Below are positions 16,057 through 24,671 of a stretch of DNA of 51,765 nt, one piece after another. Below the pieces are notes generated by a model, which was given only the letters and a program-made list of their open reading frames with translations, ran no database searches and had not been told where the DNA came from. The stretch lies in NCBI GenBank assembly GCA_947038155.1, contig CAMQVH010000019.1, forward strand, positions 1-51,765, given 5' to 3'. Every line of letters begins with the position of its first letter. Position 1 is the stretch's first letter. The DNA is from an uncultured Bacteroides sp. GTDB taxonomy: Bacteria; Bacteroidota; Bacteroidia; Bacteroidales; Bacteroidaceae. A program made the translations under genes and the position numbers.

Positions 16057-17787
16057 ATGAAGAAACTAACTATTATAGCATTAGGGTTGTTGACATTCAC
16101 CATGCAGGGATGCGACTTCCTTGACAGAGACGCCGAAGATATCATTGAAAGCGGTAAGTTCTTTGAGAATGCACAAGCAAATGCGCTTGAGCAATATTGC
16201 AACGATTTCTATCCCAAATTGTTCTACGGACATGGTGCGCCAAATGGCTATAACTCCATGTTGGAGACCGAATGGGATTGCGACAACATCTATCCTTGGA
16301 ATAAAAACAACGTCAGCTTCGGACACCACGTTGCTCCGAACAATGCTTCGGGTTCGGACTGGTCGTGGAGCAACATCCGTGCCTGCAACGAGTTCTTGAT
16401 GAACTACACCAAATCGCCTGTAGCCGATAACGTAAAACAACGTTATGCAGGTGAGATTCTGTTCTTCAAGTGCTTGGATTACTTTAATAAGGTGATAACC
16501 TACGGTGATGTGCCTTGGTATGAGACTGCCCTCACCACTTCCGATACAGAAGAATTGTACAAGGGACGCGACTCGCGTATGGTGGTGATGAAACACGTGC
16601 TCGATGACATCAACCAGGCCATCCAGTGGCTGCCTAAGAAGACGGTTGTCTATCGGGTAAGCAGGGATGCCGCGCTGGCTTTGAAAGCCCGCATGTGCTT
16701 GTTCGAAGGTACCTACCGCCGCTATCACGGCATTGAAGGCGACACCGAATTCCTGCAAGCTGCCTACGATGCTGCCGGCGAGCTGATGAAAGAAGAGTAT
16801 GGCTATAGCCTGTACGAAGGTACTTCGAAGGCTACCGCCTATCACGAACTGTTTGTACAGGAAAACTACAACAACAATCCGGAAGTCATCTTGTCGAAGG
16901 AGTATGATCCTTCACTGAATAAAGGAAACAACGTATCCCGCCAAATCCGCAAGGGAGAGAACGACCAGCTGATGGGTATGAGCCGCGACTGCGCCAACGA
17001 CTACCTGAAGATTGACGGTACGCCGTTCGACCCCACTTCGGCTACTACTGCAAGAGAGGAACTGGAGAACCGCGACCCGCGTCTGTTGCAGACCATTGCT
17101 ACTCCGTATGATGGTCCTTATACCTACTATTTGGGAGGTGAACGTAGTGCCATCTCTATCCTCATTTCCGGAGCTACCCACTCCAGTACAGGTTATGCCA
17201 TCGCTAAGTTCTATACCGACAATGACTATGTAGAAGCCCATGGCAAAGGAACTACCGACGCTATCCTGTTCCGCTTTGGTGAAATCTTGCTGATTCGCGC
17301 CGAAGCAGGTGCCGAACTGGGTAAAGACCCCGAGCTGGACAAGACCGTCAATGCGCTGCGTCGCCGTGTAGGCTTCAACGTGGCACTGACCTCTTCACTG
17401 GCCAACGACCCGTTGCTGGCTGCCAAACACCCCAACGTAAACGGAAACAATGCAAACCTGATTCGTGAGATTCGCCGCGAACGCCGTGTCGAACTGTTCG
17501 GTGAAGGTCTGCGTAGAGACGACTTGATGCGCTGGAAATGTGGTCAACGCCTGGTTGCACCGCGTGCAGGCATGCCGCTTTATACGGACGTTTATTCGGC
17601 AGCAGATATCGCAACGTTGAAAGACGAAGCCGGTGTGTTCGGCGACAATACATTGGACGTATATGGCAACCGTAACATTGCGCCCGCCGTATTCGATGAG
17701 GAAAAGCACTATCTCTTCTCATTGCCTCTCAACGAAATCGCGTTGAACCCGAACTTGAAGCCTAACAACCCGGGATGGGGTGAATAA
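16057..17787 (+). CDS. SusD/RagB-family outer-membrane lipoprotein
   Basis: The 576-residue product has a signal peptide with lipobox (TMQGC, Cys at 19) and an alpha-helical SusD fold with TPR-like repeats; RAEAGAELGKD and REIRRERRVELFGEGLR are characteristic, and the protein ends intact with LNPNLKPNNPGWGE. It is the lid and ligand-binding partner of the SusC encoded 13 bp upstream. No surface glycan-binding protein, glycosidase, sulfatase or regulator follows: an insertion sequence begins about 35 bp after the stop, then an EF-G gene. The rest of a polysaccharide-utilisation locus may have been lost or displaced. Confidence 0.95.
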   Translation: MKKLTIIALGLLTFTMQGCDFLDRDAEDIIESGKFFENAQANALEQYCNDFYPKLFYGHGAPNGYNSMLETEWDCDNIYPWNKNNVSFGHHVAPNNASGSDWSWSNIRACNEFLMNYTKSPVADNVKQRYAGEILFFKCLDYFNKVITYGDVPWYETALTTSDTEELYKGRDSRMVVMKHVLDDINQAIQWLPKKTVVYRVSRDAALALKARMCLFEGTYRRYHGIEGDTEFLQAAYDAAGELMKEEYGYSLYEGTSKATAYHELFVQENYNNNPEVILSKEYDPSLNKGNNVSRQIRKGENDQLMGMSRDCANDYLKIDGTPFDPTSATTAREELENRDPRLLQTIATPYDGPYTYYLGGERSAISILISGATHSSTGYAIAKFYTDNDYVEAHGKGTTDAILFRFGEILLIRAEAGAELGKDPELDKTVNALRRRVGFNVALTSSLANDPLLAAKHPNVNGNNANLIREIRRERRVELFGEGLRRDDLMRWKCGQRLVAPRAGMPLYTDVYSAADIATLKDEAGVFGDNTLDVYGNRNIAPAVFDEEKHYLFSLPLNEIALNPNLKPNNPGWGE

Positions 17788-17823
17788 GGCATAGAGTTAT
17801 ATAGGATATTTAATAAAAAAATG

Positions 17824-17859
17824 AAGAGGCTGTGTCAAAAATAGGCGCAGCCTCTTTTT
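17824..17859 (+). terminator. terminator-like hairpin formed by the left IS end
   Basis: AAGAGGCTGTG (17824-17834) pairs with CGCAGCCTCTT (17846-17856) through 11 bp with one G-T wobble; a T tract (17855-17859) overlaps the end of the stem. It would stop read-through from susD into the element. The relic has the same structure at its own end (AAGGTGTG / CGCACCTT, 11999-12022, then TTCTTTTTTT). Confidence 0.7.
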
Positions 17860-17881
17860 ATAACCTGTTGAAAAACATAAA

Positions 17882-17942
17882 ACAAAGCCCTGACTTTCAC
17901 AAGCCGGGGCTTTGTCATGTCAAAAAAGTTTTTGTAACTTAG
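17882..17942 (+). promoter_or_regulatory. transposase promoter with the -33 box inside a hairpin arm
   Basis: ACAAAGCCC at 17882-17890 pairs with GGGCTTTGT at 17907-17915; the stem continues T-G, G-C, one mismatch, then CTT/AAG around a TCAC loop. The TTTG at 17911-17914, in the 3' arm, lies exactly 20 bp before TAACTTAG (17935-17942), a near-consensus -7 box. The relic keeps the arrangement (hairpin 12035-12068, TTTG 12064-12067, TATCTTTA 12087-12094, 19-bp spacer), with compensatory changes in the stem. The start codon follows at 17961. Confidence 0.65.
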
Positions 17943-17960
17943 TGACAAATAACAAATTAA

Positions 17961-19628
17961 ATGTCCACAAAATTACATACAAAATCTTACAGTAACAACG
18001 ACAGACTGTTTTTTCTGCTAAATCCGAACGAAGATATCGCGGAAAACGATCCTGTGCGCGTTGTTGATGCCGTAGTTGAGAGTCTTGATCTCAAGGAGTT
18101 CAAAAAGCTGTACCGCGAGCGTGGCCGCTGCCCCTACCATCCGAAGATGATGCTTAAAGTCATCCTGTACGCCTACATGAACAACATCTACTCATGCCGC
18201 AAGATTGAGCGGCAGGTTCAGCGCGACATCCATTATATATGGCTGGCGGCGCAGGAGCGTCCCGACTTCGTGACAATCAACCGTTTCCGCAACCGTGTAA
18301 AAAACGAGATAAACAATATCTTCACACAGGTGGTGTTGCTGTTGGCCGAGCGCGGCTTTATAACGCTCGATGTGGAGTATATCGACGGGACAAAGATAGA
18401 ATCCAAAGCCAACAAGTACACCTTTGTATGGCGGAAGACCGTTGAGAAGAACCGTGCAAAACTACAGGAGAAAATACGTGTCCTTCTACAACAGATAGAA
18501 GATGTAATAGCACAGGACAAAGCAGCAGAAACCGAAGCAGTCGAGTTCACGCCCGAGACATTGACTTCGCTTATCGGAGAACTGAAAGACGCACTGGCAT
18601 CCGAATCTGAGCCGACGGACAAAGAGCAGAAGAAAGTTCGCCGTGAGCAGAAGAAACAGATAAAGGAACTGGAGAAACACCGGGACAAACTCGAAGAATA
18701 TGACAGCCGTCTGGAGCAGATCGGCGAGCGCAACTCCATGTCGAAGACCGATCCCGACGCCACGTTCATGCGCATGAAAGAAGATGCGATGAACAACGGC
18801 CAGACCAAGCCCGGATACAACCTGCAGCTTTCCGCTGAAAACCAGTTTATCACCGACTTCGCCCTGTTCCCCAATCCCACCGACACTCTGACACTGATAC
18901 CGTTTTTCAACTCCTTCCTTGACCGTTACGGACATCTGCCATCGGTGGCGGTGGCCGACTCCGGCTATGGCTCCGAAGAGAACTACCGCTTCATGGACGA
19001 GGCCGGCATGGAGGCCTACGTCAAGTACAACCGATTCCACCTCGAACAACGTCCGCGTTACAGACCCAATCCGTTCCATCACGACAACTTCCACTACAAT
19101 GCTGCAGAAGATTATTACGTCTGCCCGATGGGGCAGCATATGACACGCATTGGCACATCCCACTCAAAGACAGCCAGTGGCTACCGCAGTGAAAACGCAC
19201 GATACCGCGCTCAGAACTGCAAAGGCTGTCCCCTGCGATGTATGTGCTACAAGGCCAAAGGCGACCGACGTATAATAGAGGTTAACCACCGACTCAACGA
19301 ATACAAACATAAAGCCCGCGAGCTACTCACTTCGGAGGAAGGCATCCGACATCGCGGACGACGATGTATCGAGCCCGAGGCAGTCTTCGGACAGATGAAG
19401 TTCAACATGGCATACCGCCGCTTCCGCCACTTGGGCAAAGACAAGGTCACGATGGACTTTGCCTTCTTCGCCATTGCCTTCAACATCAAGAAAATGTGCT
19501 CAAAGATAGCGAAACAGACCAAAAACGGGGGAAATACGCCCCATTTTGGCCTGTTAATGCTTATATCTCGAATTTTGCATCTTGAGAATCGGATATTTTG
19601 GAAAAATCCTCAAAAATCGGTCGCCTAA
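17961..19628 (+). CDS. IS1182-family DDE transposase
   Basis: The 555-residue protein has an N-terminal DUF772 helical DNA-binding region at about 20-115 (CPYHPKMMLKVILYAYMNN, SCRKIERQVQRD), an RNase H-like core interrupted by a charged coiled coil at about 160-255, and a Cys-rich segment near 388-430 (CPMGQH, NCKGCPLRCMC) that may bind zinc. Candidate catalytic residues are D142 (EYIDGTKIESKANK), D333 (VAVADSGYGSEENY) and E473 or E471 (CIEPEAVFGQMKFN). The frame is open throughout, so the element is probably active. Codon choice is richer in G/C than the EF-G gene next to it, in keeping with acquisition. Confidence 0.95.
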   Translation: MSTKLHTKSYSNNDRLFFLLNPNEDIAENDPVRVVDAVVESLDLKEFKKLYRERGRCPYHPKMMLKVILYAYMNNIYSCRKIERQVQRDIHYIWLAAQERPDFVTINRFRNRVKNEINNIFTQVVLLLAERGFITLDVEYIDGTKIESKANKYTFVWRKTVEKNRAKLQEKIRVLLQQIEDVIAQDKAAETEAVEFTPETLTSLIGELKDALASESEPTDKEQKKVRREQKKQIKELEKHRDKLEEYDSRLEQIGERNSMSKTDPDATFMRMKEDAMNNGQTKPGYNLQLSAENQFITDFALFPNPTDTLTLIPFFNSFLDRYGHLPSVAVADSGYGSEENYRFMDEAGMEAYVKYNRFHLEQRPRYRPNPFHHDNFHYNAAEDYYVCPMGQHMTRIGTSHSKTASGYRSENARYRAQNCKGCPLRCMCYKAKGDRRIIEVNHRLNEYKHKARELLTSEEGIRHRGRRCIEPEAVFGQMKFNMAYRRFRHLGKDKVTMDFAFFAIAFNIKKMCSKIAKQTKNGGNTPHFGLLMLISRILHLENRIFWKNPQKSVA

Positions 19629-19652
19629 AAAATACCGAAACCTCAGAGCTCT

Positions 19653-19697
19653 AAAAATGAGAAGCTGCGCCGTAAACCTTAATTACGACACAGCCTC
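19653..19697 (-). terminator. terminator-like hairpin formed by the right IS end
   Basis: GAAGCTGCG (19661-19669) pairs with CACAGCCTC (19689-19697) over 9 bp, wobbles included. Read on the minus strand the stem is followed by a T-rich tract (complement of 19653-19657). It mirrors the left-end hairpin, so each end would terminate transcription heading into the element. Confidence 0.55.
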
Positions 19698-19833
19698 GTC
19701 ACCCTATTTTACACTCTGCAATTTATTATATAACAGATGGTTAAGGGATAAAAATGCAAGGTGCAAGATGTCTTTGCTATTTTCAACTTTATAAGAAGAG
19801 ATATGTCTTGAAACAAAGGTTCACGATAAAGGG

Positions 19834-19901
19834 GTGTTACATAACATTGTTTAGTAACACTGCCATAAGTGTTGCCTTTCCCAAAATTAATCCCTAATTT
19901 G
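19834..19901 (+). promoter_or_regulatory. candidate activator dyad and promoter of the EF-G paralogue
   Basis: GTGTTAC (19834-19840) and GTAACAC (19854-19860) are perfect inverse copies. Downstream, GTTG (about 19871-19874) and CTAATTTG (19894-19901) make a weak -33/-7 pair with a 19-bp spacer. The dyad centre (about 19847) falls about 60 bp before the expected transcription start, the place where class I CRP-type activators bind. In B. thetaiotaomicron the orthologous gene is activated by the CRP-like regulator Cur, so this is a plausible Cur site; the link to this exact dyad is inference. Confidence 0.5.
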
Positions 19902-19963
19902 CGGACCACTAAATAAATGGTATGTGAGAAACATACTGAGTAATTACTAAAATCTTATATATT

Positions 19964-22120
19964 ATGAAAGTATATCAGACAAATGAAATCAAGAACATAG
20001 CCTTGTTAGGTAGTTCTGGCGCTGGGAAAACCACTCTCGTGGAAGCGATGCTTTTCGAGAGTGGGGTTATAAAACGTCGCGGAACTGTTGCCGCCAAAAA
20101 TACCGTGAGCGATTATTTCCCTGTTGAACAAGAGTATGGTTACTCCGTTTTCTCCACCGTTCTCCATGTAGAATGGAATAATAAAAAACTTAATATTATT
20201 GACTGTCCGGGTTCGGACGACTTCGTAGGCAGTACAGTGACTGCACTAAATGTGACCGACACAGCAATCATCCTTCTCAACGGCCAATATGGCGTCGAAG
20301 TCGGCACGCAAAATCATTTCCGATATACAGAAAAGTTGAAAAAACCCGTTATTTTTCTGGTCAACCAGCTTGATAATGAAAAATGCGACTATGATAATAT
20401 CCTCGAACAACTGAAAGAAGCATACGGTTCTAAAGTGGTTCCTATCCAATATCCCATCAGTACGGGTTCCGGCTTTAACGCTTTGATTGACGTATTGTTG
20501 ATGAAGAAGTATTCGTGGAAACCCGAAGGCGGTGCCCCGACGATTGAAGATATTCCGGCAGAAGAAATGGATAAGGCGATGGAAATGCATAAGGCATTGG
20601 TAGAAGCTGCAGCCGAAAATGACGAAGGTCTAATGGAGAAATTCTTCGAGCAGGAATCTCTTTCGGAAGACGAAATGCGCGAAGGTATCCGCAAGGGGCT
20701 GATTGCCAGAGGTATGTTCCCGGTATTCTGCGTTTGCGGAGGCAAGGACATGGGTGTTCGCCGATTGATGGAATTTTTGGGCAATGTCGTTCCTTTTGTT
20801 TCAGAAATGCCGAAGGTCGAGAATACGGAAGGCAAAGAAGTGGCTCCTGATTCGAACGGTCCCGAATCTCTTTATTTCTTCAAGACAAGTGTGGAACCGC
20901 ATATCGGTGAAGTTTCCTATTTTAAGGTAATGAGCGGTAAAGTCCATGAAGGCGATGATTTGCTGAACGCTGACCGTGGTTCGAAAGAACGTATCGCGCA
21001 AATCTATGTGGTGGCCGGTGGCAACCGTGTGAAAGTGGAAGAATTGCAGGCCGGTGATATTGGAGCTGCCGTGAAACTGAAAGACGTGAAAACCGGTAAT
21101 ACGCTGAATGGTAAGGATTGCGACTATAAATTCAATTTTATCAAATTTCCGAATTCTAAATATACCCGTGCCATCAAGCCCGTCAATGAATCGGATGTGG
21201 AAAAGATGATGAGTATCCTGAATCGCATGCGCGAGGAAGACCCGACATGGGTAATCGAACAATCAAAAGAACTGAAACAGACGTTGGTGCACGGTCAGGG
21301 AGAATTCCATCTTCGTACTTTGAAATGGCGTTTGGAAAACAACGAAAAGCTTCAGGTAAAATATGAAGAACCGAAAATTCCATATCGTGAAACAATTACC
21401 AAAGCTGCCCGTGCGGACTATCGTCATAAGAAACAATCCGGTGGGGCCGGTCAGTTTGGGGAAGTTCACCTGATCGTAGAACCTTATAAAGAAGGTATGC
21501 CCATACCTGAAACTTATAAATTCAATGGACAGGAATTTAAGATTACCGTGAGAGGTACTGAAGAGATACCGTTGGAATGGGGTGGCAAGCTGGTGTTTGT
21601 CAACAGTATTGTCGGTGGTTCTATCGACGCCCGCTTCCTGCCTGCTATTATGAAAGGTATTATGTCTCGTATGGAGCAGGGACCGTTGACCGGTTCGTAT
21701 GCCCGTGATGTGCGTGTCATTGTTTACGATGGCAAGATGCACCCGGTAGATTCGAATGAAATCTCCTTTATGCTTGCCGGACGCAATGCCTTTAGCGAAG
21801 CGTTCAAGAATGCAGGGCCGAAGATTCTGGAACCGATTTATGATGTGGAAGTGTTTGTGCCGTCTGACAGGATGGGAGATGTAATGGGTGACCTTCAGGG
21901 ACGTCGAGCCATGATTATGGGTATGAGTAGCGAGAAGGGCTTTGAGAAACTGGTTGCTAAAGTACCTTTGAAGGAAATGTCCTCTTACTCAACGGCACTT
22001 AGTTCGTTGACGGGCGGACGTGCTTCGTTCATCATGAAATTCTCTAGTTATGAGCTTGTTCCGACGGATGTTCAAGATAAATTAATTAAAGATTTCGAGG
22101 CTAAACAAACCGAAGAATAA
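19964..22120 (+). CDS. EF-G paralogue (EF-G2) with altered GTPase motif
   Basis: The 718-residue protein has all EF-G domains: G domain (1 to about 270), domain II, domain III, domain IV (PYRETITKAARADYRHKKQS begins it) and a domain V ending in SYSTALSSLTGGRASFIMKF. It is not the housekeeping copy. The P-loop is GSSGAGKTT, and the switch II motif, DTPGHVDF in normal EF-G, is DCPGSDDF (residues 80-87), with Ser84 in place of the catalytic His; the NKxD motif reads NQLD (134-137). This fits the B. thetaiotaomicron EF-G2, reported to support translocation without GTP hydrolysis during carbon limitation and to be needed for gut colonisation. It is monocistronic, followed by a terminator at 22144. 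Confidence 0.95.
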   Translation: MKVYQTNEIKNIALLGSSGAGKTTLVEAMLFESGVIKRRGTVAAKNTVSDYFPVEQEYGYSVFSTVLHVEWNNKKLNIIDCPGSDDFVGSTVTALNVTDTAIILLNGQYGVEVGTQNHFRYTEKLKKPVIFLVNQLDNEKCDYDNILEQLKEAYGSKVVPIQYPISTGSGFNALIDVLLMKKYSWKPEGGAPTIEDIPAEEMDKAMEMHKALVEAAAENDEGLMEKFFEQESLSEDEMREGIRKGLIARGMFPVFCVCGGKDMGVRRLMEFLGNVVPFVSEMPKVENTEGKEVAPDSNGPESLYFFKTSVEPHIGEVSYFKVMSGKVHEGDDLLNADRGSKERIAQIYVVAGGNRVKVEELQAGDIGAAVKLKDVKTGNTLNGKDCDYKFNFIKFPNSKYTRAIKPVNESDVEKMMSILNRMREEDPTWVIEQSKELKQTLVHGQGEFHLRTLKWRLENNEKLQVKYEEPKIPYRETITKAARADYRHKKQSGGAGQFGEVHLIVEPYKEGMPIPETYKFNGQEFKITVRGTEEIPLEWGGKLVFVNSIVGGSIDARFLPAIMKGIMSRMEQGPLTGSYARDVRVIVYDGKMHPVDSNEISFMLAGRNAFSEAFKNAGPKILEPIYDVEVFVPSDRMGDVMGDLQGRRAMIMGMSSEKGFEKLVAKVPLKEMSSYSTALSSLTGGRASFIMKFSSYELVPTDVQDKLIKDFEAKQTEE

Positions 22121-22143
22121 TTCATAATCCTCTTAATAGTGTT

Positions 22144-22183
22144 AAAATCGCCTTCTTTTTTAAGTAAAAGAGGGCGGTTTTTG
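22144..22183 (+). terminator. rho-independent terminator after the EF-G paralogue
   Basis: A stem formed by AAATCGCCTTCTTTT and AAAAGAGGGCGGTTT, with wobbles and a short loop, ends in a T-rich run. It lies just after the EF-G2 stop. Confidence 0.75.
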
Positions 22184-22385
22184 TTTAACTATGATTAATA
22201 AAGATGGAAAAACGCAAGGAGAAGATTTAATTTTTTATTAAATTTGCAAACCAAAGGAGGGTTTATATTGTTGTAGTAATCAGAATACGACCTTAATATC
22301 TCCTTTCGGTTAATTTCCGGGAAGTTCCGGTTAAATCAAGTTAATGGATTAGGAGTGTTAATTAGGGAGTGTTAATTTTGTTGCT

Positions 22386-23942
22386 ATGAAGAAGTCAACA
22401 ATTTGGATATTAGGTATTGTAATGGGGCTTTCCTTCCTTAGCTTGCTGTATTTGCAGGTAAGTTATATAGAGGAAATGATGAAAACCCGGAAGGAACAGT
22501 TTGATTCGGCTGTACGCAATAGCTTGGATCAGGTTTCAAAGGATGTGGAATATGCGGAAACGCAACGTTGGTTGATTGAAGATGTTTCTGAAGCTGAGAG
22601 AAAAGCTCTGATTGAGAACAATGCTTCATTGCAGCAGAATGACTTGGTTCAGCAGACGCAACGGTTTACGATGAAGTCGAAAGATGGAAAGGTATATACA
22701 GATTTTGAGTTGAAGGTGATGACAACCAAACCATCCGAACTTCCGAAGGCTATGATTTCTCCTTACAGGGGGACAAAAACGATTCCGGAAACCTCGCGTT
22801 CACTGATAGAGGCTATCAAAAACCGATATATGTATCAACGCGAATTGCTGAATGAAGTGGTTTGGCAGATGATTTATCGGGCAAGTGACAAGTCGATTGG
22901 AGATAGGGTACGTTTTGGGGACTTGAATGGTTATCTGAAATCGAACCTATATAATAATGGTATAGACTTACCTTTTCACTTTATGGTGATTGATAAGGAC
23001 GGACGGGAAGTCTACCGTTGTGCGGATTATGACGGAAAGGGCAGTGACGAGTTTTATCAGCAGGCGTTGTTCAAGAACGACCCGCCTGCAAAGATGAGCG
23101 TATTGAAGGTGCATTTTCCGGGAAGAAGGGATTATCTTTTTGACTCGATCAGTTTCATGATTCCGTCGTTGATATTTACAATGGTATTGTTAGTGACATT
23201 CATCTTTACGATTTATATTGTATTCCGTCAGAAGAAGTTGACGGAAATGAAGAATGACTTTATCAACAATATGACGCATGAATTTAAAACGCCGATATCC
23301 ACCATTTCATTGGCTGCGCAGATGCTGAAAGACCCCGCGGTGGGAAAATCCCCGCAGATGTTCCAGCATATATCGGGAGTGATTAATGATGAAACCAAGC
23401 GCTTGCGCTTCCAAGTGGAAAAGGTGCTCCAAATGTCAATGTTCGATCGTCAGAAGTCTACGTTGAAGATGAAGGAGATTGATGCGAATGAGCTGATAAC
23501 AGGAGTTATCAATACCTTTACGTTGAAAGTAGAACGATATAATGGTAAGATAACATCGAACCTTGAAGCCATTGATCCTGTTATATTTGCAGATGAGATG
23601 CATATCACAAATGTAATCTTTAATCTGATGGACAATGCAGTGAAATATAAGAAGCCGGAAGAGGATTTGGAGTTGAAAGTGAGAACATGGAATGAGTCGG
23701 GTAAACTGATGATTTCGATACAAGATAACGGTATCGGTATCAAGAAGGAAAACCTGAAAAAGATATTTGAAAAGTTCTATCGTGTGCATACGGGTAATCT
23801 GCACGATGTGAAGGGCTTTGGACTGGGGCTGGCTTATGTGAAGAAAATTATTACCGATCATAAGGGAACCATTAGAGCAGAAAGCGACCTGAACGTAGGA
23901 ACTAAATTTATTATTGCATTACCTTTATTAAAAAATAATTGA
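22386..23942 (+). CDS. RprX sensor histidine kinase
   Basis: The 518-residue kinase has an N-terminal membrane helix (about 7-25), a periplasmic sensor region of about 230 residues, a second helix at about 258-282 (MIPSLIFTMVLLVTFIFTIY), a HisKA domain with phospho-acceptor His in NNMTHEFKTPIS, and an ATPase domain with N box (NLMDNAVKYKKP), G1 (DNGIGIKKENL), F box (KIFEKFYRV) and G2 (GFGLGLAYV). It pairs with the response regulator starting 1 bp after its stop. The pair was first described in B. fragilis as rprX/rprY, affecting tetracycline resistance. Its natural signal is unknown. A TAAATTTG -7 box stands at 22239-22246, giving a leader of about 135 nt. Confidence 0.92.
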   Translation: MKKSTIWILGIVMGLSFLSLLYLQVSYIEEMMKTRKEQFDSAVRNSLDQVSKDVEYAETQRWLIEDVSEAERKALIENNASLQQNDLVQQTQRFTMKSKDGKVYTDFELKVMTTKPSELPKAMISPYRGTKTIPETSRSLIEAIKNRYMYQRELLNEVVWQMIYRASDKSIGDRVRFGDLNGYLKSNLYNNGIDLPFHFMVIDKDGREVYRCADYDGKGSDEFYQQALFKNDPPAKMSVLKVHFPGRRDYLFDSISFMIPSLIFTMVLLVTFIFTIYIVFRQKKLTEMKNDFINNMTHEFKTPISTISLAAQMLKDPAVGKSPQMFQHISGVINDETKRLRFQVEKVLQMSMFDRQKSTLKMKEIDANELITGVINTFTLKVERYNGKITSNLEAIDPVIFADEMHITNVIFNLMDNAVKYKKPEEDLELKVRTWNESGKLMISIQDNGIGIKKENLKKIFEKFYRVHTGNLHDVKGFGLGLAYVKKIITDHKGTIRAESDLNVGTKFIIALPLLKNN

Positions 23943-23943
23943 T

Positions 23944-24645
23944 ATGGACGAGAAACTGCGTATTTTATTATGCGAGGATGACGAAAATCTTGGCATGCTT
24001 TTAAGAGAATATTTACAGGCAAAAGGTTATTCTGCTGAGTTATATCCTGATGGAGAAGCCGGTTATAAGGCTTTCTTGAAGAATAAATATGACTTGTGCG
24101 TGTTTGACGTAATGATGCCTAAGAAAGACGGCTTCACGCTGGCACAGGATGTCCGTGCGGCGAATGCTGAGATTCCTATTATCTTCTTGACGGCTAAAAC
24201 GCTAAAAGAGGATATCTTGGAAGGCTTTAAAATCGGTGCGGATGATTATATCACCAAACCGTTTAGTATGGAAGAATTGACATTCAGAATTGAAGCAATC
24301 TTGAGACGTGTTCGCGGAAAGAAGAACAAAGAAAGTAATATCTATAAGATCGGTAAGTTTACCTTCGATACTCAGAAACAAATTTTGGCTTCGGAAGGCA
24401 AACAGACTAAGTTGACTACCAAAGAATCTGAATTACTCGGATTGCTTTGTGCTCACGCCAATGAAATACTGCAACGTGACTTTGCATTGAAGACTATCTG
24501 GATTGATGATAACTATTTCAATGCCCGCAGTATGGATGTGTATATCACGAAACTGCGTAAGCATCTGAAAGAGGACGACTCTATCGAAATTATCAACATC
24601 CATGGAAAGGGCTATAAGTTGATTACGCCAGAAGTTGAATCTTAA
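23944..24645 (+). CDS. RprY OmpR-type response regulator
   Basis: The 233-residue protein has a receiver domain (1 to about 120) with acidic pocket EDDE, phospho-acceptor Asp in CVFDVMMPKKDGF, Thr in IIFLTAKT and Lys in DDYITKPFS, and an OmpR/PhoB winged helix at about 135-230 (LTTKESELLGLLCAHANE, SMDVYITKLRKHLK). It is the partner of RprX. The regulon cannot be read here. A terminator follows at 24672. Confidence 0.95.
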   Translation: MDEKLRILLCEDDENLGMLLREYLQAKGYSAELYPDGEAGYKAFLKNKYDLCVFDVMMPKKDGFTLAQDVRAANAEIPIIFLTAKTLKEDILEGFKIGADDYITKPFSMEELTFRIEAILRRVRGKKNKESNIYKIGKFTFDTQKQILASEGKQTKLTTKESELLGLLCAHANEILQRDFALKTIWIDDNYFNARSMDVYITKLRKHLKEDDSIEIINIHGKGYKLITPEVES

Positions 24646-24671
24646 TGCGATTACATTCGATAACCACAAAT

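Larger units (their letters stand above)
17822..19701 (+). mobile_element. apparently intact IS1182-family insertion sequence
   Basis: Terminal inverted repeats of 15 bp with one mismatch bound the element: TGAAGAGGCTGTGTC at 17822 and the complement of TGACGAGGCTGTGTC ending at 19701. It is about 1.9 kb and encodes one transposase (17961-19628). I could not identify a clear target-site duplication, so the exact ends are uncertain by a few bases. It sits between susD and the EF-G paralogue, and a decayed relative lies at 11999-12395. Confidence 0.88.
19629..19963. other. IS right end and promoter region of the EF-G paralogue
   Basis: The first 73 bases are the non-coding right end of the IS. 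From 19702 to 19963 I see no coding sequence; the stretch is A/T-rich and holds the dyad and promoter described at 19834-19901, then a leader of about 60 nt before the EF-G start. Confidence 0.7.

Noticed and set aside
11999..19701. composite transposon carrying the SusC/SusD pair
   Set aside because: The left copy is a heavily diverged, truncated relic without a right end, and no duplicated target site was found, so joint transposition is not supported.
17808..19715. target-site duplication of the IS
   Set aside because: I compared the bases on both sides of the presumed ends and found no convincing direct repeat; A-rich matches on the left are too simple to count.
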